Assembly (NCBI GenBank): GCA_025937835.1
Contig: JAICQO010000014.1
Span: 33,530 to 97,529 of the forward strand
Reading direction: 5' to 3'
DNA length: 64,000 nucleotides
Origin: Polyangiaceae bacterium
Lineage (GTDB): Bacteria; Myxococcota_A; Polyangia; Polyangiales; Polyangiaceae
Position numbers and translations under genes: made by a program. Every line of letters starts with the position of its first letter. Within the stretch, counting starts at the first letter, position 1. The notes below the pieces were generated by a model. It had not been told where the DNA came from, searched no databases, and saw only the letters and a program-made list of their open reading frames with translations. Below, in pieces: positions 1 through 8,888 of the stretch.

Positions 1-920
1 ACGGGATCGTCGCTGTCCTCGTCGAGCCGGGTCCAGTCGCCGGTCGGACCGTGATCGGTCCCCACACCGAAGCGGTTGAGCTCGCCGTCGAACTGGCCGC
101 CGACGCGGATCTCCGCCTCTTCCGCGCCCTGCGCGCCGACCACGCTCCAGTGCGCCCAGCGCGGGGCCGACGGCAGGGCGTCGAAGTACACGAAGAGCCG
201 GCCGTAGTAGCGGTTGTCCGGCACCGGGAAGATGCTGCTGTTGCGGATCAACATCAGCCCGTTGTCGGTGGTGCGGAAGTGGCCCGAGCGCTCACCGCGC
301 GCAGCGCGCGTGGAGTCGAACGTCGGCGCGGAGCCCATCGTGCTCCATTTGTCGCCGTCGAGCGACGTACCCTCGAAGTCTTCGCACAACAAAAATTCGG
401 CGCTGCAGCGGCTGTCACCGAAGAACTCGCCGACCGGAGGCTGCTCGGGGTTGCCGGGAGCACCCGCTTCTCCGGCCGAGCCCAGGTCGGGCATCCCGCC
501 TTCGTTTCCGCTGCCGCCTTCGCTTTCGCTACCACCGTCGTTTTCGCTACCGCCCGAGTTGGCTTTGCCGCCGGTGTTGCCGGCCTTGCCGCCCGTGCTG
601 GCCTTGCCACCGCCGCCGCCGTTGGCCCTACCGCCGGTTGCTCTTCCGCCCGAGCCCGACGCTCCAGCTTTCGGCGGTGCGCCGCCGGTCGAGCCGCCGG
701 AGCCACCGCTCTCGTCCGAGCTCGTGCGCCCGCCGGCTTCGGTTCCCCCGGTCCCTTCGCCCGGTTCACCGGCATCGTTGGCCGAGCCGCCGCTCATCCC
801 CGGCGCGCCGCCCTTGTCTCTGCCCTGAAAAGACGTGGAGGGGCGCGGGTCGCCCGAGCAGGCGGCGATCCAGGCCGCGAGAGCACAACGACCGATCCAA
901 CGTCGGGGGGCGTGGGGCAT
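1..920 (-). CDS. Gly/Ser-linker lipoprotein, C-terminus cut by window edge
   Basis: The frame is open from an ATG at 920 to base 1, so the 3' end is missing; about 306 residues are visible. The N-terminus has a basic start (PRRWIGR), a hydrophobic stretch and a lipobox ending IAAC near residue 20, so it is a predicted lipoprotein. Residues about 35-150 are a low-complexity linker rich in GG, GGK and GGS. The folded part then begins with a CEDFEG motif and reads like a concanavalin-like beta-sandwich of the kind found in secreted carbohydrate-active proteins of Polyangiales (Cip1-like or lyase-like; inference). Function is unknown. It is divergent from the next gene. The pseudogene at 12039-12446 looks like a relative. 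Confidence 0.72.
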   Translation of the reverse strand, partial: MPHAPRRWIGRCALAAWIAACSGDPRPSTSFQGRDKGGAPGMSGGSANDAGEPGEGTGGTEAGGRTSSDESGGSGGSTGGAPPKAGASGSGGRATGGRANGGGGGKASTGGKAGNTGGKANSGGSENDGGSESEGGSGNEGGMPDLGSAGEAGAPGNPEQPPVGEFFGDSRCSAEFLLCEDFEGTSLDGDKWSTMGSAPTFDSTRAARGERSGHFRTTDNGLMLIRNSSIFPVPDNRYYGRLFVYFDALPSAPRWAHWSVVGAQGAEEAEIRVGGQFDGELNRFGVGTDHGPTGDWTRLDEDSDDP

Positions 921-1048
921 GCACCGTTACGTACCGTACCCGAGCTGGGGCGGCTCAGCCCTCCCGCTTCGAGGCGGGCAAGGCTGCATGGTTCTGCCGA
1001 GGATGAAATGCGGGCGAGATTTCGACCGAGCTTCGGCGAGCCGCGACG

Positions 1049-1054
1049 TATCGT
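1049..1054 (+). promoter_or_regulatory. Candidate -10 hexamer (TATCGT), near-leaderless start
   Basis: A TANNNT hexamer ends 6 nt before the ATG at 1061. This spacing is repeated at several other genes in the window and would put transcription start at or next to the start codon. No convincing -35 is visible. Confidence 0.4.
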
Positions 1055-1060
1055 CCTGCC

Positions 1061-1777
1061 ATGGGCAAAGCATTCGAAGACTGGAAGCCGCTCGCGCACG
1101 AGACGTTGCTTCGTCTGGCGGAGAACCTGTACTGGGTGCGCGGCTCGATCCCCGGCATGTCGCTCAAACGCGTGATGACGGTGGCGCGACTCGAGGACGG
1201 CGGCCTGGTCTTGCACAGCGCGATCGCGCTCGAGGAGTCGTCGCAGAAACAACTCGAGGCGCTCGGCGAGCCGCGCTTTCTGATCGTGCCGAACCCCGGG
1301 CATCGGCTCGACGCACCCGCGTACAAGAAGCGCTACCCGAAGGTGGCGGTACTTGCGCCGAAAGGTGCGCGACAGAAGGTCTCCGAAGTCGTGGCGGTCG
1401 ACGGCAGTTACGAGGACTTTCCGCAGTCGAACGTGGTGCGTTTCGAGCCATTGAACGGCGTCGCCGACATGGAGGGCGCCATGCTGGTGCGGTCGCCGGA
1501 CGGAACCAGCGTGGTGTTGAACGACGTGATGTTCAACATGGATCGGAAGAAGGATCCGCTCGGCTTCTTCTTCACCACCGTGCTCGGCTCGGCTCCCGGC
1601 CCGCGTGTCTCGCGGCTGGCGAAGCTCGTGTACGTGAAGGACAAGCCGGCGCTGCGCGCGGATTTCGAGCGCTTCGCGGCGATCCCGGATCTCGTGCGCG
1701 TGATCGTCGCGCACGAGAAGGTCGCGAGCGGCCCCGAGGCAAAGGCTGCATTGCTGAAGGCCGCAACCTACCTCTGA
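1061..1777 (+). CDS. DUF4336-like protein (metallo-beta-lactamase-like fold)
   Basis: A 238-residue soluble protein with no signal peptide. The order LAENLYWVRGSIPG (about residue 20-33), then LIVPNPGHRLDAPAYKKRYPKV (about 75-98) and VVLNDVMFNM, resembles DUF4336 proteins, which are distant, often metal-poor relatives of metallo-beta-lactamases. A proper HxHxDH motif is absent, so hydrolase activity is doubtful. Start is the ATG at 1061, preceded by a TATCGT hexamer rather than a clear ribosome site. It converges with the ABC permease gene 24 nt downstream. Confidence 0.6.
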   Translation: MGKAFEDWKPLAHETLLRLAENLYWVRGSIPGMSLKRVMTVARLEDGGLVLHSAIALEESSQKQLEALGEPRFLIVPNPGHRLDAPAYKKRYPKVAVLAPKGARQKVSEVVAVDGSYEDFPQSNVVRFEPLNGVADMEGAMLVRSPDGTSVVLNDVMFNMDRKKDPLGFFFTTVLGSAPGPRVSRLAKLVYVKDKPALRADFERFAAIPDLVRVIVAHEKVASGPEAKAALLKAATYL

Positions 1778-1801
1778 CGGCTCGCTCGCGAGTACCGAGC
1801 G

Positions 1802-2977
1802 TCAGGCCCGCATCGCCTCGATCGGCGACACCTTCGAGGCGCGGATCGCCGGGAAGAAGCCGCCGAGCACGCCCATCGCCGTGCCGGCGATCAGCGAGAT
1901 CACGAAGGTTGCAGGATCGGGGCTGAAGCTAAAGGTGATTTCCTGCCAGGTCGCGAAGTTCATCATCGAGATCTTCGTGAAGCTGAGGAGCGAGGCGCAG
2001 ACCAGGCCGATCGCGCCGCCGAGCAGCGCCAGCACCGCCGACTCCACCAGGAACGAGAACAGGATCGCCGCGCGCGAGAAGCCCAGCGCCCGCAGCGTGC
2101 CGATCTCGCGCTTGCGCTGCGAAACGGCCGCGTACATCGTGATCATCGCGCCGATCATCGCGCCGAACGAGGAGAAGAAGGCGATCACCGCGCCGATCGC
2201 CGTCACGAAGATGCTCGTGCCCTCGGACTGGCGGCGGTAGTAGTCGTCCTCGCGAAAGCTCTCGAGGCCGAGCTGCTTGTCGCTCTCGACGTAGGTCTTG
2301 AAGCCCTCGAATTTGCTCGACGACTCGAGCCGCACCGTCACCGAGGAGACCAGGCCCTCGCGGCCGAACGACGTGCGCACGGTGTCGATGTCCGCCCAGA
2401 TCTCGGATTCGAAGCTCGAGCCGCCCGCCTCGAAGATCCCGACCACGTTCACGGGTCGGTTCTTCTTCAGCTCGAAGCGCTGGTTCAGGTCCACGCCCTC
2501 GAAACGACCCGCGATGCCCTTGCCGATCATCACCTCGTCCGTGCCGGGCGTCGGCGGGCGCCCGGAGATCACCCGCACGTCGGGCCGAACCTTGAGCACC
2601 TTGTCGCCGGGTACCCCGCGCACCTGCACGTTCGAGATTTGAGAGTCGTCGGCGCCGAGCTTGGCCAGGGTGATCACGATCACCGCCTCGCCGACCGTGA
2701 GCGGAGCGCCGGTCTCGTCCTTCTTCACGCCGGGGGCGGCCTGGATCAGGCTGACGCGCTGGGTTTCGATGCCGCTCGCGAGCTCGGTGTCCGAGCCCTT
2801 GCGCAGGACGATCGCGTTGTCGTCGCGGCCGGCGCTCACCAGCGTCTTCTGGATACCGGTCGACAGCATCAGCGCTGCCGCCAGCACGAACACGACGAGG
2901 CCGACACCGAGCGCGGTGGCGATGGTCGTGGTGCGTCGAACGAACAGACTCCGAACGTTGTAGCTCAGCGGAATCAT
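1802..2977 (-). CDS. ABC transporter permease, FtsX/MacB type
   Basis: 391 residues with the FtsX-family layout: one N-terminal membrane helix (about residues 18-40, preceded by RRTTTIATALGVG), a large periplasmic domain of about 220 residues, then three C-terminal helices ending in the typical FFPAIRASKVSPIEAMRA tail. It is the last gene of a four-gene minus-strand set (membrane-fusion protein, ATPase, permease, permease), 13 nt after the preceding permease. The set resembles MacAB or LolCDE-type systems that move substrates out of the periplasmic or outer inner-membrane leaflet; the substrate cannot be told. Confidence 0.85.
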   Translation of the reverse strand: MIPLSYNVRSLFVRRTTTIATALGVGLVVFVLAAALMLSTGIQKTLVSAGRDDNAIVLRKGSDTELASGIETQRVSLIQAAPGVKKDETGAPLTVGEAVIVITLAKLGADDSQISNVQVRGVPGDKVLKVRPDVRVISGRPPTPGTDEVMIGKGIAGRFEGVDLNQRFELKKNRPVNVVGIFEAGGSSFESEIWADIDTVRTSFGREGLVSSVTVRLESSSKFEGFKTYVESDKQLGLESFREDDYYRRQSEGTSIFVTAIGAVIAFFSSFGAMIGAMITMYAAVSQRKREIGTLRALGFSRAAILFSFLVESAVLALLGGAIGLVCASLLSFTKISMMNFATWQEITFSFSPDPATFVISLIAGTAMGVLGGFFPAIRASKVSPIEAMRA

Positions 2978-2990
2978 TTCCGGACCTCTT

Positions 2991-4157
2991 TCAGCCGACG
3001 CGGCGCAACGAGTCCACGACCTTGAGCTTCGACGCCCGGTAAGCCGGGATCGCCGAGGCGAGCAGGCTGGCGCCGAGCGCGAGCCCCATCGACAGCGCGG
3101 CCAGCGACGGCTGCACGCGGAAATACGGGAACATGGCGCCCATGTTCTCCTCCAGGAAGCGCCCGAGGCCGTTCTGGACCAGCGGGTACGCGAGCCCGAC
3201 GCCGAGCAAGCCGCCGAGCAGGCCGATCACCATCGACTCGCCGATCACGAAGATCACGATGTGGCGGGGGACGAAGCCGATCGCGCGGAGCACGCCATAC
3301 TCACCGGTGCGGTCGCGGACACCCATGGCGATCGTGTTGCCGAGGATCAGCATCATGATCAGCAGGATGACCACCGAGACCACGTCGATGGCCCGCAAGA
3401 TCGCCGACAGCATGCCGAGGAACGAGGCCTGCATGGCCCGCTCGCTCATGCTCAGCGTCTGAATGTCACGCTCCGAGAACTTCTGATCGATGGTGCGGCA
3501 GATGGCCGCTGACTGACCGGGATCGGCGACGCGCGCCACGATCCAACCCACCTGATCCTTGCGCTGGGCGGGCAAGGAGTCGTTCAGGTACTTCCAGTGG
3601 AACCAGAGCGTGGAGCGATCGACCGAGGCGCGCTTCGACGTGTAAATGCCGGCGATGTGGAACTCCCAATCGCCCGGGTAGATGGTGCCGCGCAGCGTGA
3701 CCTTGTCGCCGATCTTCCAGCCCTTTTTCTTGGCCAGCGCGTCGCCGACGAGGGCGCCGCGGCGGTCCTGCTTCCAGGCCTCGATCTGCTCGGGCGGAGC
3801 TTCTATCTCGCGGTACACGTCCAGCAAGTCGTTCGGTTCGACGGCGATGGTCGCGAAGAAGTCGCTCTCGTCTTTCGGGTCTTTGGCGCCGAACCAGTTG
3901 GCGTAGCTGATGCCCGTGACGCCCGGCGTGCTGCGGATCTCCTCCGCGTAGCGGAGCGGCAGCGTCATGATGAAGGTGATCTTGTGCCGGATGCCGATCC
4001 GGTCGCTGGCGCTCTGTTCTTGGGCGGCCGTCCAGGACCAGTTCATGGTCCGGAGCGCGATGAACATGATCAGCGCGGCTGCCACGCCGAGCGCTGTGAG
4101 CAACGTGCGCAGCCGGTTGCGCGCGACGTTCTTGATGGCGATGGTTGCGAGCCTCAC
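2991..4157 (-). CDS. ABC transporter permease, FtsX/MacB type
   Basis: 388 residues, same architecture as the downstream permease: helix at about 12-32, periplasmic MacB-like domain, then three helices (about 255-280, 305-330, 345-370) and a tail ending AYRASKLKVVDSLRRVG. The two permeases probably form a heterodimer, as LolC and LolE do. It starts at ATG 4157, only 7 nt after the ATPase gene, so the two are likely co-translated. Confidence 0.85.
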   Translation of the reverse strand: MRLATIAIKNVARNRLRTLLTALGVAAALIMFIALRTMNWSWTAAQEQSASDRIGIRHKITFIMTLPLRYAEEIRSTPGVTGISYANWFGAKDPKDESDFFATIAVEPNDLLDVYREIEAPPEQIEAWKQDRRGALVGDALAKKKGWKIGDKVTLRGTIYPGDWEFHIAGIYTSKRASVDRSTLWFHWKYLNDSLPAQRKDQVGWIVARVADPGQSAAICRTIDQKFSERDIQTLSMSERAMQASFLGMLSAILRAIDVVSVVILLIMMLILGNTIAMGVRDRTGEYGVLRAIGFVPRHIVIFVIGESMVIGLLGGLLGVGLAYPLVQNGLGRFLEENMGAMFPYFRVQPSLAALSMGLALGASLLASAIPAYRASKLKVVDSLRRVG

Positions 4158-4164
4158 GCTGCCC

Positions 4165-4857
4165 TCACACCAGGTTGCCCTTGTCGAGGCGGCGGACGAT
4201 CGAGGCGCGTTCGGCGGCGGCCGGATCGTGGGTCACCATCACGATCGTCTTCTTGAACTCCTTGTTCAGCCGCTCGAGCAAGTTGAGGATGTCGTTGGCG
4301 CTGTCGCGATCGAGGTCACCGGTGGGCTCGTCGGCCACGATGATCTTCGGGTCCGTGACGATCGCGCGCGCGATCGTGACGCGCTGCTCCTGACCGCCCG
4401 AGAGCTGGCGGGGCAGGTGGTCCATGCGGTCTTTCAGGCCGACCACCTCGAGCGCGATCTCGGCGCGCTTGCGGCGCTCGGCGGCCGGCAGCTTCGCGAG
4501 CAGCAGCGGGAGCTCGACGTTCTCGACGGCCTTCAACACCGGCAGCAAGTTGTAGGTCTGGAACACGAAGCCGATCGTCGAGGCGCGCCAGGCAGCGCGC
4601 TGCCCCTCGCTCATCTCGCCGAGGTTCGAGCCGGCCACGATCAGCTTGCCGCTGGTCGGGGCGTCGAGGCCGGCGATCAGGTTCAACAGGGTGGACTTGC
4701 CGGAGCCGCTCGGCCCCATCAGCGCCTCGAAGGCCCCCTCGGCGATGTCGAGGTCCAGGCTCTTCAGCACCTCGAGCGGCTCCTTGCCGCGGTAGAAGGT
4801 TTTACCCACGCCTTGCAGCCGGATCATCGATTCGGCGCCGTTCGTCGCTTCACTCAT
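4165..4857 (-). CDS. ABC transporter ATPase, LolD/MacB family
   Basis: 230 residues from the ATG at 4857, chosen because a GAGGA ribosome site lies just upstream and the longer ORF start at 4899 has none. All nucleotide-binding motifs are present: Walker A GPSGSGKS, Q-loop VFQTYNLLP, signature LSGGQ, Walker B IIVADEPTGDLD, and the switch histidine in VTHD. One odd point is LSGGQEQRV where LSGGQQQRV is usual. The LPRQLSGG context and short length are typical of the LolD/MacB/FtsE group. It powers the two permeases encoded directly downstream. Confidence 0.92.
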   Translation of the reverse strand: MSEATNGAESMIRLQGVGKTFYRGKEPLEVLKSLDLDIAEGAFEALMGPSGSGKSTLLNLIAGLDAPTSGKLIVAGSNLGEMSEGQRAAWRASTIGFVFQTYNLLPVLKAVENVELPLLLAKLPAAERRKRAEIALEVVGLKDRMDHLPRQLSGGQEQRVTIARAIVTDPKIIVADEPTGDLDRDSANDILNLLERLNKEFKKTIVMVTHDPAAAERASIVRRLDKGNLV

Positions 4858-4944
4858 GCCGTCCTCGCTCGTTTTCCAGAGTCCAGTGGGCCCAGTCATA
4901 GTGCCGAGGCTCGAAAATCGCGAGCCTCGCTAGGACACGATTCG

Positions 4945-6189
4945 TCAGTTCGCGGAGCGTTCTTTGACGGCCTGGCCGTCCTCGAGCGTCTCCGGCGGAT
5001 CCTTGACCAGGCGCGTACCCGCGTTCGGGCCCTTGACCAGCTCGAAGCCGCTGCCGAAGGCGGGGCCGAGCACGACCGGCGTGACCCGCACCTTGTTGTC
5101 GTCGACCACGTAAACGATCTTGGTGCCGCCCCGGGTCGCGAGCGCCGAGCCCGGCACGATCAGCTTCGGAGGCGCCTGGATCGCCTTTTCGTCGACCTCG
5201 CTGCTGAGAAAGCTCACGCGCGCGGACATCTCCGGCAGCGCGCCCTCCTTTTCGTCCACGAAGGCCACCTTGACCATCACCGTGGCCTTGGCGCGGTCGA
5301 TCTTCGGCGTGATCTCGAAGGCCTTGCCGCGGTATCGCTTGTTCGGATACGCGTCGAGCACGATCTCGCAGGGGCTGCCGAGCTTCACCAGGTTCAGGCG
5401 CTGTTCGGGCACGTCGGTTTCGACCATCAGCGTGTCGAGATCGGCGATCTCCACTCCGCCCATGTCCACGGACACGCCGGCAGGCTGGGGGCCGACGTAC
5501 TCACCCACCTCCGGCGGCTTGTTCAGCACCTTGCCCGAGATCGGCGCGCGGATCGTGTAGTTGTCGAGCCCGACGCGCAGCGCATTGACGAGCGCGCCAG
5601 CCGCGCGCGTGTCGGCTTCGGCCGCGCGGGCCTGCTCTCCCAGCGCCTTGGCGCGCATCAAAAGATCGTCGGCGTTCGACTGCGGCGCGACGCCCTGTTC
5701 GGCGAGGGTCCTGGCGCGGTTCGCCTGCTGCTCGATCTCGAGCTGCTGGGCGCGCGCCGCGACGGCCCGCGCGCGCGCGGCCGCGACCTGGCTCTGGGCG
5801 CTGGCCACGTTCGCCTGGTGATCCGAAGGATCGATCTCGATCAGGACGTCGCCGGCCTTGACGTCGCTGCCCTGGCGCACGTGGACCTTCGCGACACGCC
5901 CGCCGATCTTGGCGGCGATCTTGGAGAGCGTCTGAGGGACCAGGTAGCCCGTGGAGGTGAGCTCGATCGCCGCCTGTGCGGGCGAGACCAGCGCCACCTC
6001 GGTGAGCTCCACCTCGGTCTTGAACACCTTGGCCTCGAGGATCGGCAGGCCATACACGTAGGCCGCGCCAGCGCCGCCGAGCAGAAGCGCGGCGATCAGC
6101 AGGTTCTTCCACAAGCTGGAGCCAGGCGGACGCCCGACGCTGCGGTCGATCTTGAGCGCCGCGAGGTTGTTGGAGAGTTGATCCGCCAT
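4945..6189 (-). CDS. Periplasmic adaptor (membrane fusion protein), HlyD/MacA-like
   Basis: 414 residues from ATG 6189; the open frame extends to 6279 but the protein-like part begins at MADQLSNN. A short cytoplasmic N-terminus is followed by a single membrane helix (NLLIAALLLGGAGAAYVYG, about residues 29-47). Then come a biotinyl-lipoyl-like half (GGRVAKVHVRQGSDVKAGDVLIEID), an Ala/Glu/Gln-rich alpha-helical hairpin (about 110-180), the second lipoyl half (APISGKVLNKPPEVGEYV) and beta-barrel and proximal domains. It lies upstream of the ATPase and two permeases, so it is the adaptor of that exporter. No TolC-like gene is nearby. Confidence 0.85.
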   Translation of the reverse strand: MADQLSNNLAALKIDRSVGRPPGSSLWKNLLIAALLLGGAGAAYVYGLPILEAKVFKTEVELTEVALVSPAQAAIELTSTGYLVPQTLSKIAAKIGGRVAKVHVRQGSDVKAGDVLIEIDPSDHQANVASAQSQVAAARARAVAARAQQLEIEQQANRARTLAEQGVAPQSNADDLLMRAKALGEQARAAEADTRAAGALVNALRVGLDNYTIRAPISGKVLNKPPEVGEYVGPQPAGVSVDMGGVEIADLDTLMVETDVPEQRLNLVKLGSPCEIVLDAYPNKRYRGKAFEITPKIDRAKATVMVKVAFVDEKEGALPEMSARVSFLSSEVDEKAIQAPPKLIVPGSALATRGGTKIVYVVDDNKVRVTPVVLGPAFGSGFELVKGPNAGTRLVKDPPETLEDGQAVKERSAN

Positions 6190-6333
6190 GCCGCCGTCCG
6201 CGCCGTGGCGCGAATCGCTAGCACGCCCGCCGGCAGCTGTCTTCCGCGTCTCACCCCCCGTACGTTGCGCTCGCGCCAAAATCCGGCGCTCTGGCTAGCC
6301 GATTTTTTCGCCGACAGCTGATAGCGAAAGCTG

Positions 6334-7935
6334 ATGGCCCGCCCGGATGGCGCCCATGGTATGTCCGTCCCTTCCGAGCGCTGCACCATGCGCAATCCGC
6401 TCGAGCTGCGAAACAAGCCGGGTGCCCGGCCGTACGTCGCCACGTACGTCGAGAACCCGTACGCGGAAGAGAATCCGTTTCGCGTGCAGAGCCGGGGGTC
6501 TCCGAGCGAGTGGCCGCGCTTCGAGCGAGCGATCGCCGAAACCTTGCCGATGCCGGTGTATCCGTCGCGACCCGAAGTCGTGGCCTGCTACCGCCGCTGT
6601 TGGGAGATCGCGTTCGCGAACTTCCGGCGCGCGACGGACGAGAACGGGTTCGTCTCCGACTACTCGTCGACGATGTTCGAGCAGTCCCTGTACCAGTGGG
6701 ATTCCGTGTTCATCACGCTGTTCGGGCGCTACGGCGATCGCGCCTGGAAGTTCCAGCGCACCCTCGACAACTTCTACGCGAAGCAACACCCCGACGGCGG
6801 GATCTGCCGGCAGTTCCTCGAGGACGACGGCAGCGAGTGCTTCGCGCGCTTCGATCCGGCGGGTAGCGGGCCCAACGTGCTCGGCTTCAGCGAGTGGGAG
6901 TACTACCGCTTCTTTCAGGACAAGGAGCGGCTCTCGCGCGTGTTTCCGGCGCTGGTTGCCTACGGCCAGTGGTACCGGCGCTACCGCACCTGGCCGAACG
7001 GCAGCTACTGGGGCACGGGTTGGGCAAGCGGCATGATCAACCAGCCGCGCACGCCCGAGGGCTCGCACCTCTGGTACGACCACGCGCATCGCACCTGGGT
7101 CGATACCAACCTGCAACAAGTGCTCGCCAACCGGGTGCTGCTCGAGATGGCGGACGTGCTCGGGCGCCGCGAGGAGATCCGCGATTTCGAAGAAGAGAAC
7201 GCGCTGCTCGTGCCCTGGATCAACGAGCACCTGTGGGACGAGTCGACCGGCTTTTATCACGACCTCGAGCGCAGCCAATCGCGCGTCGTAACGGTGAAGA
7301 CGATCGGCGCTTACTGGGCCCTGCTCGCGGATGCGGTGCCGCCCGAGCGCCTCGAGCGCTTCGTCGATCATCTGCGGCGAGAAGACGAATTCAAGCGCGT
7401 GCACCGCGTGCCGAGCTTGTCGGCCGACACCGAGGGCTACGATCCCGACGGCGGCCTCTGGCTCGGCGGCGTCTGGGCCCCCACGAACTACATGGTGCTG
7501 CGCGGCCTGAGCCGTCACGGCTACCACGACCTCGCCTACGAGATCGCGCACAACCACTACTTCAACGTCGTGGAGAGCTTCGCGAAGACCGGCAGCGTGT
7601 GGGAGCATCTGGCACCCGACGCCAGAGCCGAGGGGCGCGGGCGAAAGGACTTCGTGGGCTGGACGGGGATCACGCCGATCGCCGTGCTGTTCGAGTACAT
7701 CCTGGGACTCGAGCCCGAGCCCGCCCGGCAGCGCCTGGTCTGGAACCTGCGCACGGTCGACGAGATCGGCGTGCAGCGCTATCCGTTCGGGAGCGCGGGC
7801 TCGCTGGACCTGCTCGTCAAGGCGCGCACGGATCCAGAGCAGGAGCCTGAAATCGTGGCGCGCACCAACCAGCCGCTCGAGCTTGCGCTAATCTGGGCGG
7901 GCGGTCGGCGCACGGAGCAGCTGATACCAAAATGA
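6334..7935 (+). CDS. GH63/trehalase-like (alpha/alpha)6 glycosidase
   Basis: 533 residues from ATG 6334; ATGs at 6361 and 6388 are possible alternatives, and the homologous-looking part starts near 6388 (NPLELRNKPGARPY). Features of the six-hairpin glycosidases of GH63/GH37 are visible: SLYQWDSVFITLFGRYGD, SGWASGM-like (TGWASGMINQPR), WYDHAHRTWVDTNLQQVLAN, and WLGGVWAPTNYMVLRGL near the C-terminus, where the catalytic base region lies. No signal peptide, so cytoplasmic. Known family members hydrolyse trehalose, mannosylglycerate or glucosyl compatible solutes; substrate unassigned. It overlaps the next gene by ATGA. Confidence 0.75.
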   Translation: MARPDGAHGMSVPSERCTMRNPLELRNKPGARPYVATYVENPYAEENPFRVQSRGSPSEWPRFERAIAETLPMPVYPSRPEVVACYRRCWEIAFANFRRATDENGFVSDYSSTMFEQSLYQWDSVFITLFGRYGDRAWKFQRTLDNFYAKQHPDGGICRQFLEDDGSECFARFDPAGSGPNVLGFSEWEYYRFFQDKERLSRVFPALVAYGQWYRRYRTWPNGSYWGTGWASGMINQPRTPEGSHLWYDHAHRTWVDTNLQQVLANRVLLEMADVLGRREEIRDFEEENALLVPWINEHLWDESTGFYHDLERSQSRVVTVKTIGAYWALLADAVPPERLERFVDHLRREDEFKRVHRVPSLSADTEGYDPDGGLWLGGVWAPTNYMVLRGLSRHGYHDLAYEIAHNHYFNVVESFAKTGSVWEHLAPDARAEGRGRKDFVGWTGITPIAVLFEYILGLEPEPARQRLVWNLRTVDEIGVQRYPFGSAGSLDLLVKARTDPEQEPEIVARTNQPLELALIWAGGRRTEQLIPK

Positions 7936-8795
7936 CCGGCACGGTGTGGATCGACGGGGAGCGCTTCTCGGCGGAGTCGGCGCAGGTCAGCGTCTTCGAT
8001 CGCGGCTTTCTCTACGGCGACTCGGTGTTCGAGACGCTGCGCACCTACGGCAAGCGGCCGTTCGCGCTCGACGAACACCTGTCGCGGCTCGAGCGCAGCG
8101 CCGAACGCGTGCTGATCCGCATGCCGCTCGATCGCGACGGGTTCCGCCGCGAAGTGAACGAAGCGCTCGGCGCGGTCGATTACGACGAGAGCCTGGTGCG
8201 GATCATGCTGACTCGAGGTCGCGGCGAAAGCCTGGGGCTCGATCCAGGGCTTTCGAACACGCCGTTGCGCGTGATGCTGGTGATGCCGCTGGTGGCGCCG
8301 GCAGCTCACAAGTACGCCGAGGGTATCGGCGTGATCACTTACCGGGCGCCGCGGCTCGCCGACGGTACGGCTGCAGCGGGCGCGAAGGTCGCAAACTATT
8401 TGGCCGCAGTGCTCGCAATCGACGCCGCGCGTAAGGCCTCCGCCGAGGAGGCGCTGTTCGTGGATGCCGAGCAGCGCGTGCTCGAGGGCTCGACCTCGAA
8501 CGTGTTCGCCGTGCGCGGCGGTCGACTCGTCACTCCGCCGGAGGAACTCGGTATTCTGCCTGGAATTACCCGGGCCCACGTGCTGTCGCTGGCTGCAGGG
8601 CGCGGGCTTCTCACCGAGCTCCGCTCGCTTTCGGTGGACGAGCTGTTCGAAGCCGAGGAACTGTTCATTTCCTCTTCGATCCGCGAGCTATTGCCGGTGG
8701 TTTCGGTCGATGGCCGCCGCATCGGGGACGGCCGTCCCGGGAAAACCACGCTTGCTCTGTTGTCGGATTTCAGAGTGGCCGCTAGAGCCGTTTGA
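7932..8795 (+). CDS. Class IV PLP aminotransferase (BCAT/ADC lyase/D-amino-acid group)
   Basis: 287 residues. VSVFDRGFLYGDSVFETLRTYGKRPFALDEHLSRLERSA is the class IV N-terminal signature. AAGAKVANYLAAVLAIDAARKASAEEALFVDAEQRVLEGSTSNVFAV carries the PLP lysine (AKVANYL) and the EGSTSN phosphate-binding motif, and LPGITRAHVLSLA follows. Members make branched-chain amino acids, 4-aminobenzoate (PabC) or D-amino acids; sequence alone does not decide. The start codon overlaps the stop of the glycosidase (ATGA), so translation is coupled. No pabA/pabB lies nearby. Confidence 0.85.
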   Translation: MTGTVWIDGERFSAESAQVSVFDRGFLYGDSVFETLRTYGKRPFALDEHLSRLERSAERVLIRMPLDRDGFRREVNEALGAVDYDESLVRIMLTRGRGESLGLDPGLSNTPLRVMLVMPLVAPAAHKYAEGIGVITYRAPRLADGTAAAGAKVANYLAAVLAIDAARKASAEEALFVDAEQRVLEGSTSNVFAVRGGRLVTPPEELGILPGITRAHVLSLAAGRGLLTELRSLSVDELFEAEELFISSSIRELLPVVSVDGRRIGDGRPGKTTLALLSDFRVAARAV

Positions 8796-8888
8796 AGCGG
8801 CGGAAATGCTTGTTGTCGCGATCGCGCGGCTGAGATAAGCCACGGCTGCGGAGTCGAGCGAGGCGGCTCGACAAGGAGTGGAATCGGC

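Noticed and set aside
3967..6321. 784-residue plus-strand ORF opposite the exporter genes
   Set aside because: It is the shadow of well-supported minus-strand genes; composition is Arg/Ala/His-rich with no domain.
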